The notes under the pieces were generated by a model. The model saw only the letters and a list, made by a program, of their open reading frames with translations, was not told the origin of the DNA and did no database searches. Source: Nocardioides daeguensis (GTDB lineage: Bacteria > Actinomycetota > Actinomycetes > Propionibacteriales > Nocardioidaceae). Taken from it: a DNA stretch of 64,000 bases. Shown piece by piece: positions 43,580 through 51,311 of the stretch. The stretch lies in assembly GCF_019192965.1 (NCBI RefSeq), contig NZ_JAHTKU010000003.1, forward strand, positions 62,001 to 126,000, given 5' to 3'. Each line of letters starts with the position of its first letter. Position 1 is the first letter of the stretch. The position numbers were made by a program, and so were the translations under genes.

Positions 43580-44440
43580 TTGATGGTGTCGGTGGATTGG
43601 GCGCGCCTCCAGCAGGCCCTCCGCGACGGTGAACGGCGCCCGCCCGCCGACCACCCGATCGGCGACCTGACCGCCCAGCTGACCCAGATGCTCGGCGACC
43701 CGGACCCCCAGGTCCGCGACGGGATGGCGTACTCCTTCCTGGCGACCTGGATCGAGCACGGCGCCTACGACGACCTGCTGGCCGGCCTCGGCGACGGCAT
43801 GTGCGCCGGGCTCAACACCGGCCTGGGCGAGCGCGACACCGACTCGGTGTTCCGACGCAGCTTCTCGGTGCTGCTGCTGGCCGAGTGCATCCAGCGCGAC
43901 ACCCGGATCCGCCGCCTGCCCCCGAGCAAGGTGTTGCACTGGGGCGACCGGATCGCGGCCTGGTACGTGCGCGAGCGCGACCTGCGCGGGTTCGTGCCCG
44001 GCAAGGGCTGGGCGCACGCGGCCGCCCACGGCGCCGACGCACTGGCCGCCCTGGCCGCCTCCCGCCACTTCGGGATGACCGAGCTGACCGTGCTCCTCGA
44101 CGTCATCGCCGACCGGGTGCTCAACCCCGACACCCCACCGCTGGTGCACGGCGAGCCGGACCGGATCGCGCACGCGGTGATGGAGGTGCTGCGGCGCGAC
44201 CGGGTCCCGCTGAGCGTCCTGGAGCCGTGGGTGGTCCGCCTCGAGCACGGCGCCCGGGCCAAGACCCGTAGCGGTCGCGACCCCTACCGCACCACCGGCA
44301 ACGCCCAGCTCGTGCTGCGTGCGCTCTACCTCCAGCTCACCATCTCGCCGCGGCACCCGGCGGTGCGCCCCGACCTGCTGCTCGCCCTCGTCGCCTCGCT
44401 GCGCCGGGTGCACCCGTACTTCCTCGACGACGTCGGCTGA
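43580..44440 (+). CDS. DUF2785-like helical-repeat protein
   Basis: A 286-aa soluble protein rich in alpha-helical hairpins (LTAQLTQMLGDPDPQVRDGMAY ... YVRERDLRGFVPGKGWAHAAAHGADALAALA). The segment KGWAHAAAHGADAL matches my recollection of DUF2785 proteins; no enzymatic motif is evident. ATG 43580, with GGAGG 11 nt upstream. Divergent from pdtaS. Function unknown. Confidence 0.75.
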   Translation: MMVSVDWARLQQALRDGERRPPADHPIGDLTAQLTQMLGDPDPQVRDGMAYSFLATWIEHGAYDDLLAGLGDGMCAGLNTGLGERDTDSVFRRSFSVLLLAECIQRDTRIRRLPPSKVLHWGDRIAAWYVRERDLRGFVPGKGWAHAAAHGADALAALAASRHFGMTELTVLLDVIADRVLNPDTPPLVHGEPDRIAHAVMEVLRRDRVPLSVLEPWVVRLEHGARAKTRSGRDPYRTTGNAQLVLRALYLQLTISPRHPAVRPDLLLALVASLRRVHPYFLDDVG

Positions 44441-44468
44441 GGTGGCTCACCGGGGCCGCGGCGCTGGC

Positions 44469-44474
44469 TAAGGT
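44469..44474 (+). promoter_or_regulatory. -10 hexamer of the ThDP enzyme gene (leaderless)
   Basis: TAAGGT is followed by 6 nt and GTG 44481. Confidence 0.55.
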
Positions 44475-44480
44475 GCCGGA

Positions 44481-46175
44481 GTGACCACCACCCCGGACAC
44501 CGACCAGCTCACCGGCCACGCCGGCGAGATCGCCACCGCCGTCGCTCGCGCCCACGGCGTGGAGACGATGTTCACCCTCTCGGGCGCCCACGTGTTCCCG
44601 ATGTACGACGGCGCCGTGAAGTCCCAGCAGGACGGCGGCACGCCGGTGCGGCTGGTCGACGTGCGCCACGAGCAGACCGCGGCCTTCGCGGCCGAGGCGA
44701 CCGGCAAGCTGACCCGGGTGCCGGGGCTCGCGGTGCTGACCGCCGGCCCGGGCGTCACCAACGGCGTCAGCGCACTGGCCCAGGCCCGGTTCGCCGGCTC
44801 CCCCATGGTGGTCGTCGGCGGCCGGGCGCCCAACAACCGTTGGGGCACCGGCGCGCTGCAGGAGATCGACCACCTGCCGATCGTCGCGCCGGTCACCAAG
44901 CACGCGGCCACCCTGATGACCGCGAACGACGTGGCCGCGGGGTTCCACACGGCGTTCACCGAGGCCCGCTCCTCGCACCGGGGCCCGACCTACGTCGACG
45001 TGCCGATGGACGAGTTCTTCAACACCGGCGTCGGCCCGGTCCCCTCGATCGGCGACCTGCGCGGCGCCGAGCCGGACCCCGACGCCGTGGCCCGGGTCGC
45101 CGGGCTGGTCGCCGACGCGCACCGGCCGGTGCTCGTCCTCGGCACGGACGTGTGGGCCGACCACGCGGAGGAGGCGGTCTTGCGCCTGGTCGAGGAGATG
45201 CGCCTGCCGGCGATCACCAACGGCATGGGCCGCGGCGTGGTGCCCGGCGGGCACCCGCTGCTCGTGACCAAGGCGCGCGGGGCCGCCTTCAACGGCGCGG
45301 ACCTGGTGGTCGTGATCGGCACGCCGCTCGACTTCCGGCTCGGCTACGGCGTGTTCGGCGCGCGCGCGTCGGGCAGCGGCGCGCCGGCCACCCCCACACC
45401 AGTCGTCCACATCGCCGACTCCCCCGGCCAGGTCTCCGGCCACGCCGCCCTGGCGGCATCGGTCAGCGGCGACCTGACCCGGGTCCTCGACGGCCTGCTC
45501 GAGGCGCTGGCCAGGACGAACCAGCCGGACCGCTCGGCCTGGCTCGCCCTGCTCCAGGACACCGTCGCCGCCGCGAGCGCCAAGGACGCCGCGCTGCTCG
45601 GCGCCGAGGCGGACCCGGTCCACCCGGCCCGGATCTACGGCGAGCTGGTGCCCCGCCTCGCCGACGACGCCGTCGTGATCGGCGACGGCGGTGACTTCGT
45701 CTCCTTCGCCGGCAAGTTCGTCGAGCCGAAGCGGCCCGGCTGCTGGCTCGACCCCGGCCCGTACGGCTGCCTCGGCGCCGGGCTCGGCGCCGCGGTGGCT
45801 GCCCGGATCGCCCGCCCCTCGTCGCAGGTCGTGCTGCTCCTCGGCGACGGCGCCGCGGGCTTCTCGCTGATGGACGTCGACACCCTGGTCCGCCACGACC
45901 TGCCGGTCGTGATGGTGATGGGCAACAACTCCGCCTGGGGGCTGGAGAAGGGCCCGATGCAGATGCTCTACGGCTACGACGTCGCGGCCGACCTGGCCCC
46001 GCGCACGGCGTACGACCAGGTGGTGTCCGCCCTCGGCGGCGCCGGGGAGACGGTCAGCGACCCGCGCCTGATCGGGCCGGCGCTCGACCGGGCGTTCGCG
46101 GCGAACGTGCCCTACCTGGTCAACGTGATCACCGACGTCGAGGCCGCCTACCCGCGCGCCACGTTCGGCATCTGA
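44481..46175 (+). CDS. Thiamine-diphosphate enzyme, acetolactate-synthase-like (IlvG type)
   Basis: A 564-aa ThDP-dependent enzyme with the three-domain layout of acetohydroxyacid synthases. The catalytic Glu is in VRHEQTAAFAAEA and the ThDP/Mg motif is GDGAAGFSLMDVDTLVRHDLP ... NN. It stands alone, without ilvN/ilvC neighbours, so it is probably a paralogue with its own substrate (2-oxoacid or acyl-CoA lyase) rather than the biosynthetic enzyme. GTG 44481, predicted leaderless. Confidence 0.85.
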   Translation: MTTTPDTDQLTGHAGEIATAVARAHGVETMFTLSGAHVFPMYDGAVKSQQDGGTPVRLVDVRHEQTAAFAAEATGKLTRVPGLAVLTAGPGVTNGVSALAQARFAGSPMVVVGGRAPNNRWGTGALQEIDHLPIVAPVTKHAATLMTANDVAAGFHTAFTEARSSHRGPTYVDVPMDEFFNTGVGPVPSIGDLRGAEPDPDAVARVAGLVADAHRPVLVLGTDVWADHAEEAVLRLVEEMRLPAITNGMGRGVVPGGHPLLVTKARGAAFNGADLVVVIGTPLDFRLGYGVFGARASGSGAPATPTPVVHIADSPGQVSGHAALAASVSGDLTRVLDGLLEALARTNQPDRSAWLALLQDTVAAASAKDAALLGAEADPVHPARIYGELVPRLADDAVVIGDGGDFVSFAGKFVEPKRPGCWLDPGPYGCLGAGLGAAVAARIARPSSQVVLLLGDGAAGFSLMDVDTLVRHDLPVVMVMGNNSAWGLEKGPMQMLYGYDVAADLAPRTAYDQVVSALGGAGETVSDPRLIGPALDRAFAANVPYLVNVITDVEAAYPRATFGI

Positions 46176-46206
46176 TACCCACTGCGATCAGTTGAGGAGG
46201 CGGATC

Positions 46207-46590
46207 ATGAATGAGGCGTCCTCGAGGTTCACGGTGACCGACGCCGACACCGCGTTGGCCGTCGGGTCCGGCAGCCTTCCGGTCCTCGGCACCCCACGGC
46301 TGCTGGCGTGGTGCGAGGCGGTGACCTGCGCGGCCGTCGAGGACGCGCTGGCCGAGGGCGAGACCAGCGTCGGCACCCGGGTCGACCTCGAGCACCTCGC
46401 CGCCACCGCCGTCGGCGGGACGGTCGAGGTCAGCGCCCGGCAGGTGTACGCCGACGGCCGGCTGCGCCACTTCGCCGTCTCCGCCCGCGAGGTCGGCCCC
46501 GAGGGCCGGCCGGGCAAGCTGGTCGGGTCGGGCGAGGTGACCCGGGTCGTGGTCGACGCCGAGCGCTTCATGGCCCGGATTTCGGGCTGA
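46207..46590 (+). CDS. Hotdog-fold thioesterase, FlK-like
   Basis: A 127-aa acyl-CoA thioesterase-like protein. The pattern VLGTPRLLAWCEAVTCAAVEDAL followed by TSVGTRVDLEHLAATAVGG corresponds to the FlK/thioesterase-like hotdog family (catalytic Thr/Glu/His region). ATG 46207 has GAGGAGG 6 nt upstream. It lies 31 bp after the ThDP enzyme, so a joint role in clearing an acyl-CoA is possible but speculative. Confidence 0.82.
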   Translation: MNEASSRFTVTDADTALAVGSGSLPVLGTPRLLAWCEAVTCAAVEDALAEGETSVGTRVDLEHLAATAVGGTVEVSARQVYADGRLRHFAVSAREVGPEGRPGKLVGSGEVTRVVVDAERFMARISG

Positions 46591-46637
46591 GTGCCTCGGC
46601 TGAGAGAATGGCGCGATTCACGACTTCAGGAGGAACC

Positions 46638-46712
46638 ATGGGCAAGACCGGCCGCAAGCGCCGCGCGCGCCGCAAGAAGGGCGCGAACCACGGCAAGCGC
46701 CCCAACAGCTGA
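46638..46712 (+). CDS. bL37: Ribosomal protein bL37 (24 aa)
   Basis: A 24-residue, very basic peptide beginning MGKTGRKRRARRKKG and ending ANHGKRPNS. This matches the tiny actinobacterial large-subunit protein bL37 found in mycobacterial ribosome structures. A strong ribosome-binding site (AGGAGGA) precedes the ATG, and a terminator follows 13 bp after the stop. It is too short for most gene callers. Confidence 0.85.
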   Translation: MGKTGRKRRARRKKGANHGKRPNS

Positions 46713-46725
46713 GCGCAGGCACCGA

Positions 46726-46759
46726 CGAACCCCCGAGACCCTCGCGGTCCGGGGGTTCG
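46726..46759 (+). terminator. Terminator of the bL37 gene
   Basis: CGAACCCCCG (46726-46735) pairs with CGGGGGTTCG (46750-46759), with further pairing inside (GACC/GGTC). A T-rich stretch (ACTTTTC) starts 4 nt later. Confidence 0.85.
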
Positions 46760-46789
46760 GCACTTTTCACCGGCCCGCCGCGCCGCGAG

Positions 46790-46885
46790 GTCGCATCGCT
46801 CGTGTCGAGAGCCGCTGGGGCGTCTCGATACATCTTCGCTCGTCCCTCACGACAGCTCGCCAGTTCGCCCAGGGGCTCGGGCTGT
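46790..46885. repeat. Degenerate REP-like sequence
   Basis: GTGTCGAGA...GCGTCTCGATAC...CTTCGCTCG...CTGTCGACGA repeats words found in the inverted repeat at 17756-17864, with poorer symmetry. No gene is seen in this stretch between the bL37 terminator and rshA. Confidence 0.45.
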
Positions 46886-46898
46886 CGACGAACTCGGG

Positions 46899-46930
46899 GC
46901 CGCCCGCCCGAGGAGCTCGGGCCGGGCGGC
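46899..46930 (-). terminator. Terminator of sigH-rshA
   Basis: GCCGCCCG and CGGGCGGC form the outer stem, and CCCGAG/CTCGGG the inner stem with one bulge, directly next to the rshA stop codon. Confidence 0.65.
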
Positions 46931-47239
46931 TCAGCCCTCGGTGATCTGGACCTGGATCTGCTGGATCTGGATCCGGACCCGCTCACGCAGGTCGGCCGGC
47001 GCGGTCTCGCCGCAGGAACGCGCGACGACGGCCTTGACCGTGCGCTGGAGGTCGTAGCGCTCCAGGCAGGGGCTGCAGGAGTCGATGTGGGCCCGGACGA
47101 CGGCACAGTCGCCGGCCTCGAGCTCGTTGTCGATGAGCCGCACGATGCGCTCGAGGAAGTCGGCACACTCGGCGTTGCTGGGGTCGTCCGACACGTGCAC
47201 GTGCTCGTGGCCGGCGGGACCGTGTGTCAGGTCGGACAT
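46931..47239 (-). CDS. rshA: Zinc-associated anti-sigma factor RshA/RsrA
   Basis: A 102-aa redox-switchable anti-sigma factor of the ZAS family. The motif is H51-x3-C55-x2-C58 (HIDSCSPCLERY), with extra cysteines C25 and C45. Under disulphide stress zinc is lost and SigH released. The start is ATG 47239, overlapping the sigH stop by one base (TGATG), with GGGGGA upstream; a GTG at 47242 is also possible. Confidence 0.93.
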   Translation of the reverse strand: MSDLTHGPAGHEHVHVSDDPSNAECADFLERIVRLIDNELEAGDCAVVRAHIDSCSPCLERYDLQRTVKAVVARSCGETAPADLRERVRIQIQQIQVQITEG

Positions 47240-47901
47240 CACTTGTCCCCCTCGAGCGGAGCGTCGCCGCCGGAGCGGACGTAGTCGGAGAGCATGTCGC
47301 GCAGCTGGCGCCGGCCGCGGTGGAGGCGGGACATGACGGTCCCGATCGGGGTTTCCATGATCTCGGCGATCTCCTTGTAGGCGAAGCCCTCGACATCGGC
47401 GAGGTAGACCGCGAGACGGAACTCCTCGGGGAGCCGCTGCAGAGCGTCCTTCACCTGGCTGTCGGGGAGGTGCTCCAGCGCCTCCATCTCCGCCGACTTC
47501 AGCCCGCTCGACGTGTGCGACTCCGCACGCGCCAGCTGCCAGTCCTCGACGTCCCCCGTGTCGCCCACGAGCGCCTGCTGCGGCTGGCGCTGCTTCTTGC
47601 GGTAGGTGTTGATGAAGGTGTTGGTCAGGATCCGGTACAGCCAGGCCTTCAGGTTGGTGCCGGGCTTGAACTGGTGGAACGCGGAGAACGCCTTGGCGAA
47701 GGTCTCCTGGACCAGGTCCTCGGCGTCGGACGGGTTGCGCGTCATCCGCATCGCCGCACCGTAGAGCTGGTCGAGGAAGGGCAGGGCGTCACGCTCGAAG
47801 CGCGCGGCCCGCTCGTCGGGGGTCTCCGAGGCGACGTCGACGGTGTCCTCGGGGTGGGAGGCGTCGGCGTCCAGGGACGAAAGATCGGAAATCTCGGTCA
47901 T
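47239..47901 (-). CDS. sigH: ECF sigma factor SigH/SigR (thiol-oxidative stress)
   Basis: A 220-aa ECF sigma factor. Region 2 has [28 protein letters not shown] and [25 protein letters not shown]; region 4 has [26 protein letters not shown] and [14 protein letters not shown]. It governs thioredoxin, protease and quality-control genes under disulphide stress. Two starts are supported: ATG 47901, with TAGTCT 8 nt upstream, and ATG 47955 (18 extra residues), just downstream of a perfect SigR-type promoter. This mirrors the short and long forms known for Streptomyces SigR. Confidence 0.94.
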   Translation of the reverse strand: MTEISDLSSLDADASHPEDTVDVASETPDERAARFERDALPFLDQLYGAAMRMTRNPSDAEDLVQETFAKAFSAFHQFKPGTNLKAWLYRILTNTFINTYRKKQRQPQQALVGDTGDVEDWQLARAESHTSSGLKSAEMEALEHLPDSQVKDALQRLPEEFRLAVYLADVEGFAYKEIAEIMETPIGTVMSRLHRGRRQLRDMLSDYVRSGGDAPLEGDK

Positions 47902-47909
47902 CGCGTCCC

Positions 47910-47915
47910 AGACTA
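47910..47915 (-). promoter_or_regulatory. Housekeeping -10 for short SigH
   Basis: TAGTCT on the minus strand, 8 nt before ATG 47901, would give a constitutive near-leaderless transcript for the 220-aa form. Confidence 0.5.
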
Positions 47916-47964
47916 CGGTGCTCCCCGTTCGGGGGCGCTCCAGCGTCGCGATCATGGAAGCCAG

Positions 47965-47992
47965 AACGCCTCACCGGCGGGTGGCATTCCCC
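47965..47992 (-). promoter_or_regulatory. Autoregulatory SigH/SigR promoter (GGGAAT-N18-GTT)
   Basis: On the minus strand GGGGAAT (47992-47986) and GTT (47967-47965) are separated by exactly 18 bp, the SigR/SigH consensus. The predicted start lies next to ATG 47955, so induced mRNA would encode the long SigH form. The promoter overlaps the 3' end of the hydrolase gene. Confidence 0.8.
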
Positions 47993-48630
47993 ACGACCTC
48001 GCGCACGATCCACTCCAGGGTCGACTCGACGACGACGCCCATCGCCTCCTCCTGGCTCAGCACTCCAGGCTTGGGGACCGCCAGGCCATGGTCCGCTCCG
48101 GGAACGACGGCGAGGTCGGTGCGCCCCGGCAGCGGGTCGGGGAACTCCTCGGGGCGGCCGAAGGGGTCCCGCTCCCCCTGCACCACGAGGGTCGGCACGC
48201 CGGCGCCGGCGAGCTCGTCGAGCCGGGAGCGCTCCGGCCTGCCCGGCGGGTGCAGCGGGAACGACAGCGCCAGGCAGCCGGCGGCACCGAGCTCGCGCGC
48301 GGTGCGGCACGCCGAACGGGCGCCGGCCGAGCGGCCGCCGACGACCAGCGGGGTGCGGGTGCGCAGCGCCTTCGCGGCCGCGCGCAGGCCGACGTCGAGG
48401 GTGGCGGGCGGGCTGGCGACCTTGCGCCCGGCGCGGCGCCAGGGCTGCTCGAACCGGGCCACGGTGATGCCCTGCCCCGGCAGCTGGGCGGCCAGCGCCG
48501 CCAGGTCGCGGGCGTCGATGCCGCCGCCGGCGCCGTGGCTGACGAGCAGGGTCACCAGCGGCTTGCGGGCGCGGCGGACGACGAGCCGGCCCTCGCCGTA
48601 CGCGGTCTCGACGATGCGCTCCTCGCTCAC
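47971..48630 (-). CDS. Alpha/beta hydrolase, KANL3/Tex30-like
   Basis: A 219-aa small hydrolase. The oxyanion region is SHGAGGG, the nucleophile elbow GGRSAGAR, the acid VQGERDPFG and the histidine GADHGLAVP, a complete catalytic triad. GTG 48630 overlaps the SRAP stop (GTGA). The natural ester is unknown. Its 3' end contains the SigH-dependent promoter of the next operon. Confidence 0.85.
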   Translation of the reverse strand: MSEERIVETAYGEGRLVVRRARKPLVTLLVSHGAGGGIDARDLAALAAQLPGQGITVARFEQPWRRAGRKVASPPATLDVGLRAAAKALRTRTPLVVGGRSAGARSACRTARELGAAGCLALSFPLHPPGRPERSRLDELAGAGVPTLVVQGERDPFGRPEEFPDPLPGRTDLAVVPGADHGLAVPKPGVLSQEEAMGVVVESTLEWIVREVVGNATRR

Positions 48631-49424
48631 AGCAGCGTCCCCTGTCCCTCGTCGGGCTCCTCGGCGTCGGTGAACGGGATCGGCTCGACCAGCTCCGGTC
48701 CGTTGTTGGCGACGTTGCCGACCGCCGTCGAGACCGGGTACGCCGTCAGGCCGGTCTGCTGCGCGGGCCGCAGCTGCTGCAGCAGGCCGGGCAGGTCGGC
48801 CGCCGGGGTGCGCGGGTCGAGCCAGTCGTGGCGACGCTCGGGCTCGACCAGCAGCGGCATCCGGTCGTGGATCCGGCCCAGGTCGTCGGTGGCCTCGGTG
48901 GTGAGGATCGTGCAGGTCCAGCGGAACCGGTCCTCGGCGTCCTCGGGCTTCGACGGGTCGCGCCAGATCTCGTAGAGCCCGGCCATCGCGAGGGACGAGC
49001 CGTCGCCGGAGGTGATGAAGAAGGGCTGCTTCCTCGGCTTCCCCTTGGCCGTCTTCTGCTGGGTCTCGTACCACTCGAAGTAGCCGTCGGCCGGCACGAT
49101 GCAGCGCCGAGCGGCGAACGCCTTGCGGAAGGCGGGCTTCTCGGCCACCGTCTCCATCCGCGCGTTGATCATCCGGCTGCCGATGCTGGCGTCCTTGGCC
49201 CACGACGGGACCAGGCCCCAGCGCAGGGCACGCAGCTGACGGGTCGGCTCGTCGGCCTGGTGGCCCTCGGCGTCGCGCGAGGCCCGCTCCATGACGGCGT
49301 ACACCTCGTCGGTGGGCGCCACGTTCCACGACGGCGCGATGGCCCGCTCGAGGCGCGGGTCGAGCACCTCGAACTCCTCCGCGAGGTCCTCCGGGCTCCG
49401 GCTGGAGGCGTAGCGGCCGCACAT
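48627..49424 (-). CDS. SRAP domain protein (YedK/HMCES-type abasic-site DNA-protein crosslinker)
   Basis: A 265-aa protein that covalently traps abasic sites in single-stranded DNA through Cys2. ATG 49424 is required so that processing exposes C2 (MCGRYASS). The other active-site residues are visible: the Glu in DGYFEWYE (about 113) and the His in IHDRMP (about 185), plus WGLVPSWAKD and NARMETV. A leaderless -10 (TACATT, 7 nt upstream) supports this start over one three codons earlier. Confidence 0.93.
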   Translation of the reverse strand: MCGRYASSRSPEDLAEEFEVLDPRLERAIAPSWNVAPTDEVYAVMERASRDAEGHQADEPTRQLRALRWGLVPSWAKDASIGSRMINARMETVAEKPAFRKAFAARRCIVPADGYFEWYETQQKTAKGKPRKQPFFITSGDGSSLAMAGLYEIWRDPSKPEDAEDRFRWTCTILTTEATDDLGRIHDRMPLLVEPERRHDWLDPRTPAADLPGLLQQLRPAQQTGLTAYPVSTAVGNVANNGPELVEPIPFTDAEEPDEGQGTLL

Positions 49425-49431
49425 GCGAGCC

Positions 49432-49437
49432 AATGTA
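49432..49437 (-). promoter_or_regulatory. -10 hexamer of the SRAP gene (leaderless)
   Basis: TACATT on the minus strand, 7 nt, then ATG 49424. Confidence 0.55.
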
Positions 49438-49486
49438 TCGGCCTGGGCATCGGTCTGGCCGGACCGCGACCGGGTACCGACCGGCC

Positions 49487-49999
49487 ATGGCTCTGAGCAG
49501 ATTGATCGCCCGACCGCTGCTGGCGTCGTACTTCCTCGCGAACGGCGCGCAGGACCTCAAGGACGCCCCCGCCCTGGCGGCGCAGGCCGCACCCGTGACC
49601 GAGGCGGTCGCGCCGGTGCTGGACAGCGCGACGCCCGAGGGGCTGCCGGTACCGCGCGACCCCGTGCTGTGGGTGCGGGCCAGCGGCGCGGTCCAGGTCG
49701 TCGCCGGACTGGCGCTGGCGACGGGCCACCTCCCCCGTCTGTCGTCCGCACTCCTCGGCGCCACCCTGGTGCCGTCGACGGCGGCCCGGTACCGGTTCTG
49801 GGAGGCCACCGACAAGGACCAGCGGCGAGAGCAGCTCACCCACTTCCTGAAGAACACCGCGCTCGCCGGCGGTCTGCTCATCGCCGCGCTCGACACCGCC
49901 GGCCGGCCCGGCGTCGCCTGGCGGGCCCGGCACGCCACCCACGACGCACGCCGGGAGGCCGCGCTGGTGGGCGCCCGGGTTCGCGCTCGGGTTCACTAG
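49487..49999 (+). CDS. DoxX-family membrane protein
   Basis: A 170-aa membrane protein of the DoxX type: MALSRLIARPLLASYFLANGAQDLKD is the typical first helix, then WVRASGAVQVVAGLALATG and HFLKNTALAGGLLIAALD. In mycobacteria DoxX forms a complex with SodA and thiosulfate sulfurtransferase SseA, linking thiol and superoxide stress. ATG 49487; divergent from the SRAP gene. The aroA promoter hexamer overlaps its stop codon. Confidence 0.85.
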   Translation: MALSRLIARPLLASYFLANGAQDLKDAPALAAQAAPVTEAVAPVLDSATPEGLPVPRDPVLWVRASGAVQVVAGLALATGHLPRLSSALLGATLVPSTAARYRFWEATDKDQRREQLTHFLKNTALAGGLLIAALDTAGRPGVAWRARHATHDARREAALVGARVRARVH

Positions 50000-50012
50000 A
50001 CTCACGCGGGAG

Positions 50013-51311
50013 ATGACGACTCCCGCCACGTACGCCGATCCCTGGCCCGCGCCCACCACCACCGGGCCGCTCGACGCGACCGTGACGTTGCCCGGCAGCA
50101 AGTCGCTCACCAACCGGGCGCTGGTGCTCGCGGCGCTCGCCGACGGGCCGTGCGTCGTACGCCGGGCGCTGCGCTCGCGCGACACGCTGCTGATGGCGCA
50201 GGCGCTGACCGCGCTGGGCGCCTCGGTCGACACGTCGCGCGAGGACTGGACGGTGACGCCACTCGACGGCTCGGTGCCCGGCGACCGGGCGGCCGTGGAC
50301 TGCGGCCTGGCCGGGACCGTGATGAGGTTCGTCCCGCCCGCGGCCGGCCTGGTGCGCGGCGAGGTCGCGTTCGACGGCGACGAGCACATGCGCAAGCGGC
50401 CGGTCGGCGAGATCCTCGCGGCGCTGCGCGGGCTCGGCATGGCGATCGACGACAGCGACGGGGCCCTGCCGTTCACCGTCCACGGCACCGGGGCCGTGCC
50501 CGGCGGGACGGTCGTGATCGACGCGTCCGCGTCGTCGCAGTTCGTCTCGGCCCTGCTCCTGGCGGGTGCCCGGTTCAAGGCGGGCGTCGACGTCCGCCAC
50601 GACGGTGAGCCGATCCCCTCGCTCCCCCACATCGAGATGACGATCGCGATGCTGCGCGACCGCGGCGTCACGGTCGACGACAGCGACGCCAACCGCTGGA
50701 CCGTGGCGCCCGGCCCGATCGCGGCGTACGACGAGGCGATCGAGCCCGACCTCTCCAACGCCGCGCCCTTCCTGGCGCTCGCGGCCGTGTCCGGCGGCTC
50801 GGTCGTCGTGCGCGACTGGCCCGAGGCGACCACGCAGGCGGGCGACGCGCTGCGCGACCTGCTCACCCGGATGGGCTGCACCGTGGCCCGGGCGCCCGAG
50901 GGGCTGCGGGTGACCGGCCCGACCGACGGGTGGCGGGGGCTGCGGGGGCTGGAGGCCGACCTGCACGACGTCGGCGAGCTGGCCCCGGCGATCGCGGCGT
51001 TGTGCGCGCTCGCCCAGACCCCCTCGCGCCTGACCGGCATCGCGCACATCCGCGGCCACGAGACCGACCGGTTGGCAGCGCTCGCGACCGAGCTCGGCGC
51101 ACTCGGCGCCGACGTCGAGGAGCACCCCGACGGCCTCACCCTGCGTCCGGCCGCACTGACCGGCGGGGTGTTCCACACCTATGCCGACCACCGGATGGCC
51201 CACGCCGGCGTGATCGTCGGCGCCGCCGTCCCCGGCGTCCTCGTCGAGAACGTCGCCACCACCAGCAAGACCTTCCCCGACTTCGCCGGCTTCTGGTCCG
51301 GGCTGTTCTGA
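50013..51311 (+). CDS. aroA: 3-phosphoshikimate 1-carboxyvinyltransferase (EPSP synthase)
   Basis: Shikimate-pathway enzyme joining shikimate-3-phosphate and PEP. The 432-aa protein has the lysine motif LPGSKSLTNRA (26-36), the PEP/glyphosate loop CGLAGTVMRFV, DGDEHMRKRPVG and the C-terminal RGHETDRLAA and TYADHRMAHAG motifs. TAGACT at 49997-50002 is the probable -10 and GGGAG lies just before the ATG. The stop overlaps the rsgA start by one base. Same order as Rv3227-Rv3228. Confidence 0.96.
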   Translation: MTTPATYADPWPAPTTTGPLDATVTLPGSKSLTNRALVLAALADGPCVVRRALRSRDTLLMAQALTALGASVDTSREDWTVTPLDGSVPGDRAAVDCGLAGTVMRFVPPAAGLVRGEVAFDGDEHMRKRPVGEILAALRGLGMAIDDSDGALPFTVHGTGAVPGGTVVIDASASSQFVSALLLAGARFKAGVDVRHDGEPIPSLPHIEMTIAMLRDRGVTVDDSDANRWTVAPGPIAAYDEAIEPDLSNAAPFLALAAVSGGSVVVRDWPEATTQAGDALRDLLTRMGCTVARAPEGLRVTGPTDGWRGLRGLEADLHDVGELAPAIAALCALAQTPSRLTGIAHIRGHETDRLAALATELGALGADVEEHPDGLTLRPAALTGGVFHTYADHRMAHAGVIVGAAVPGVLVENVATTSKTFPDFAGFWSGLF

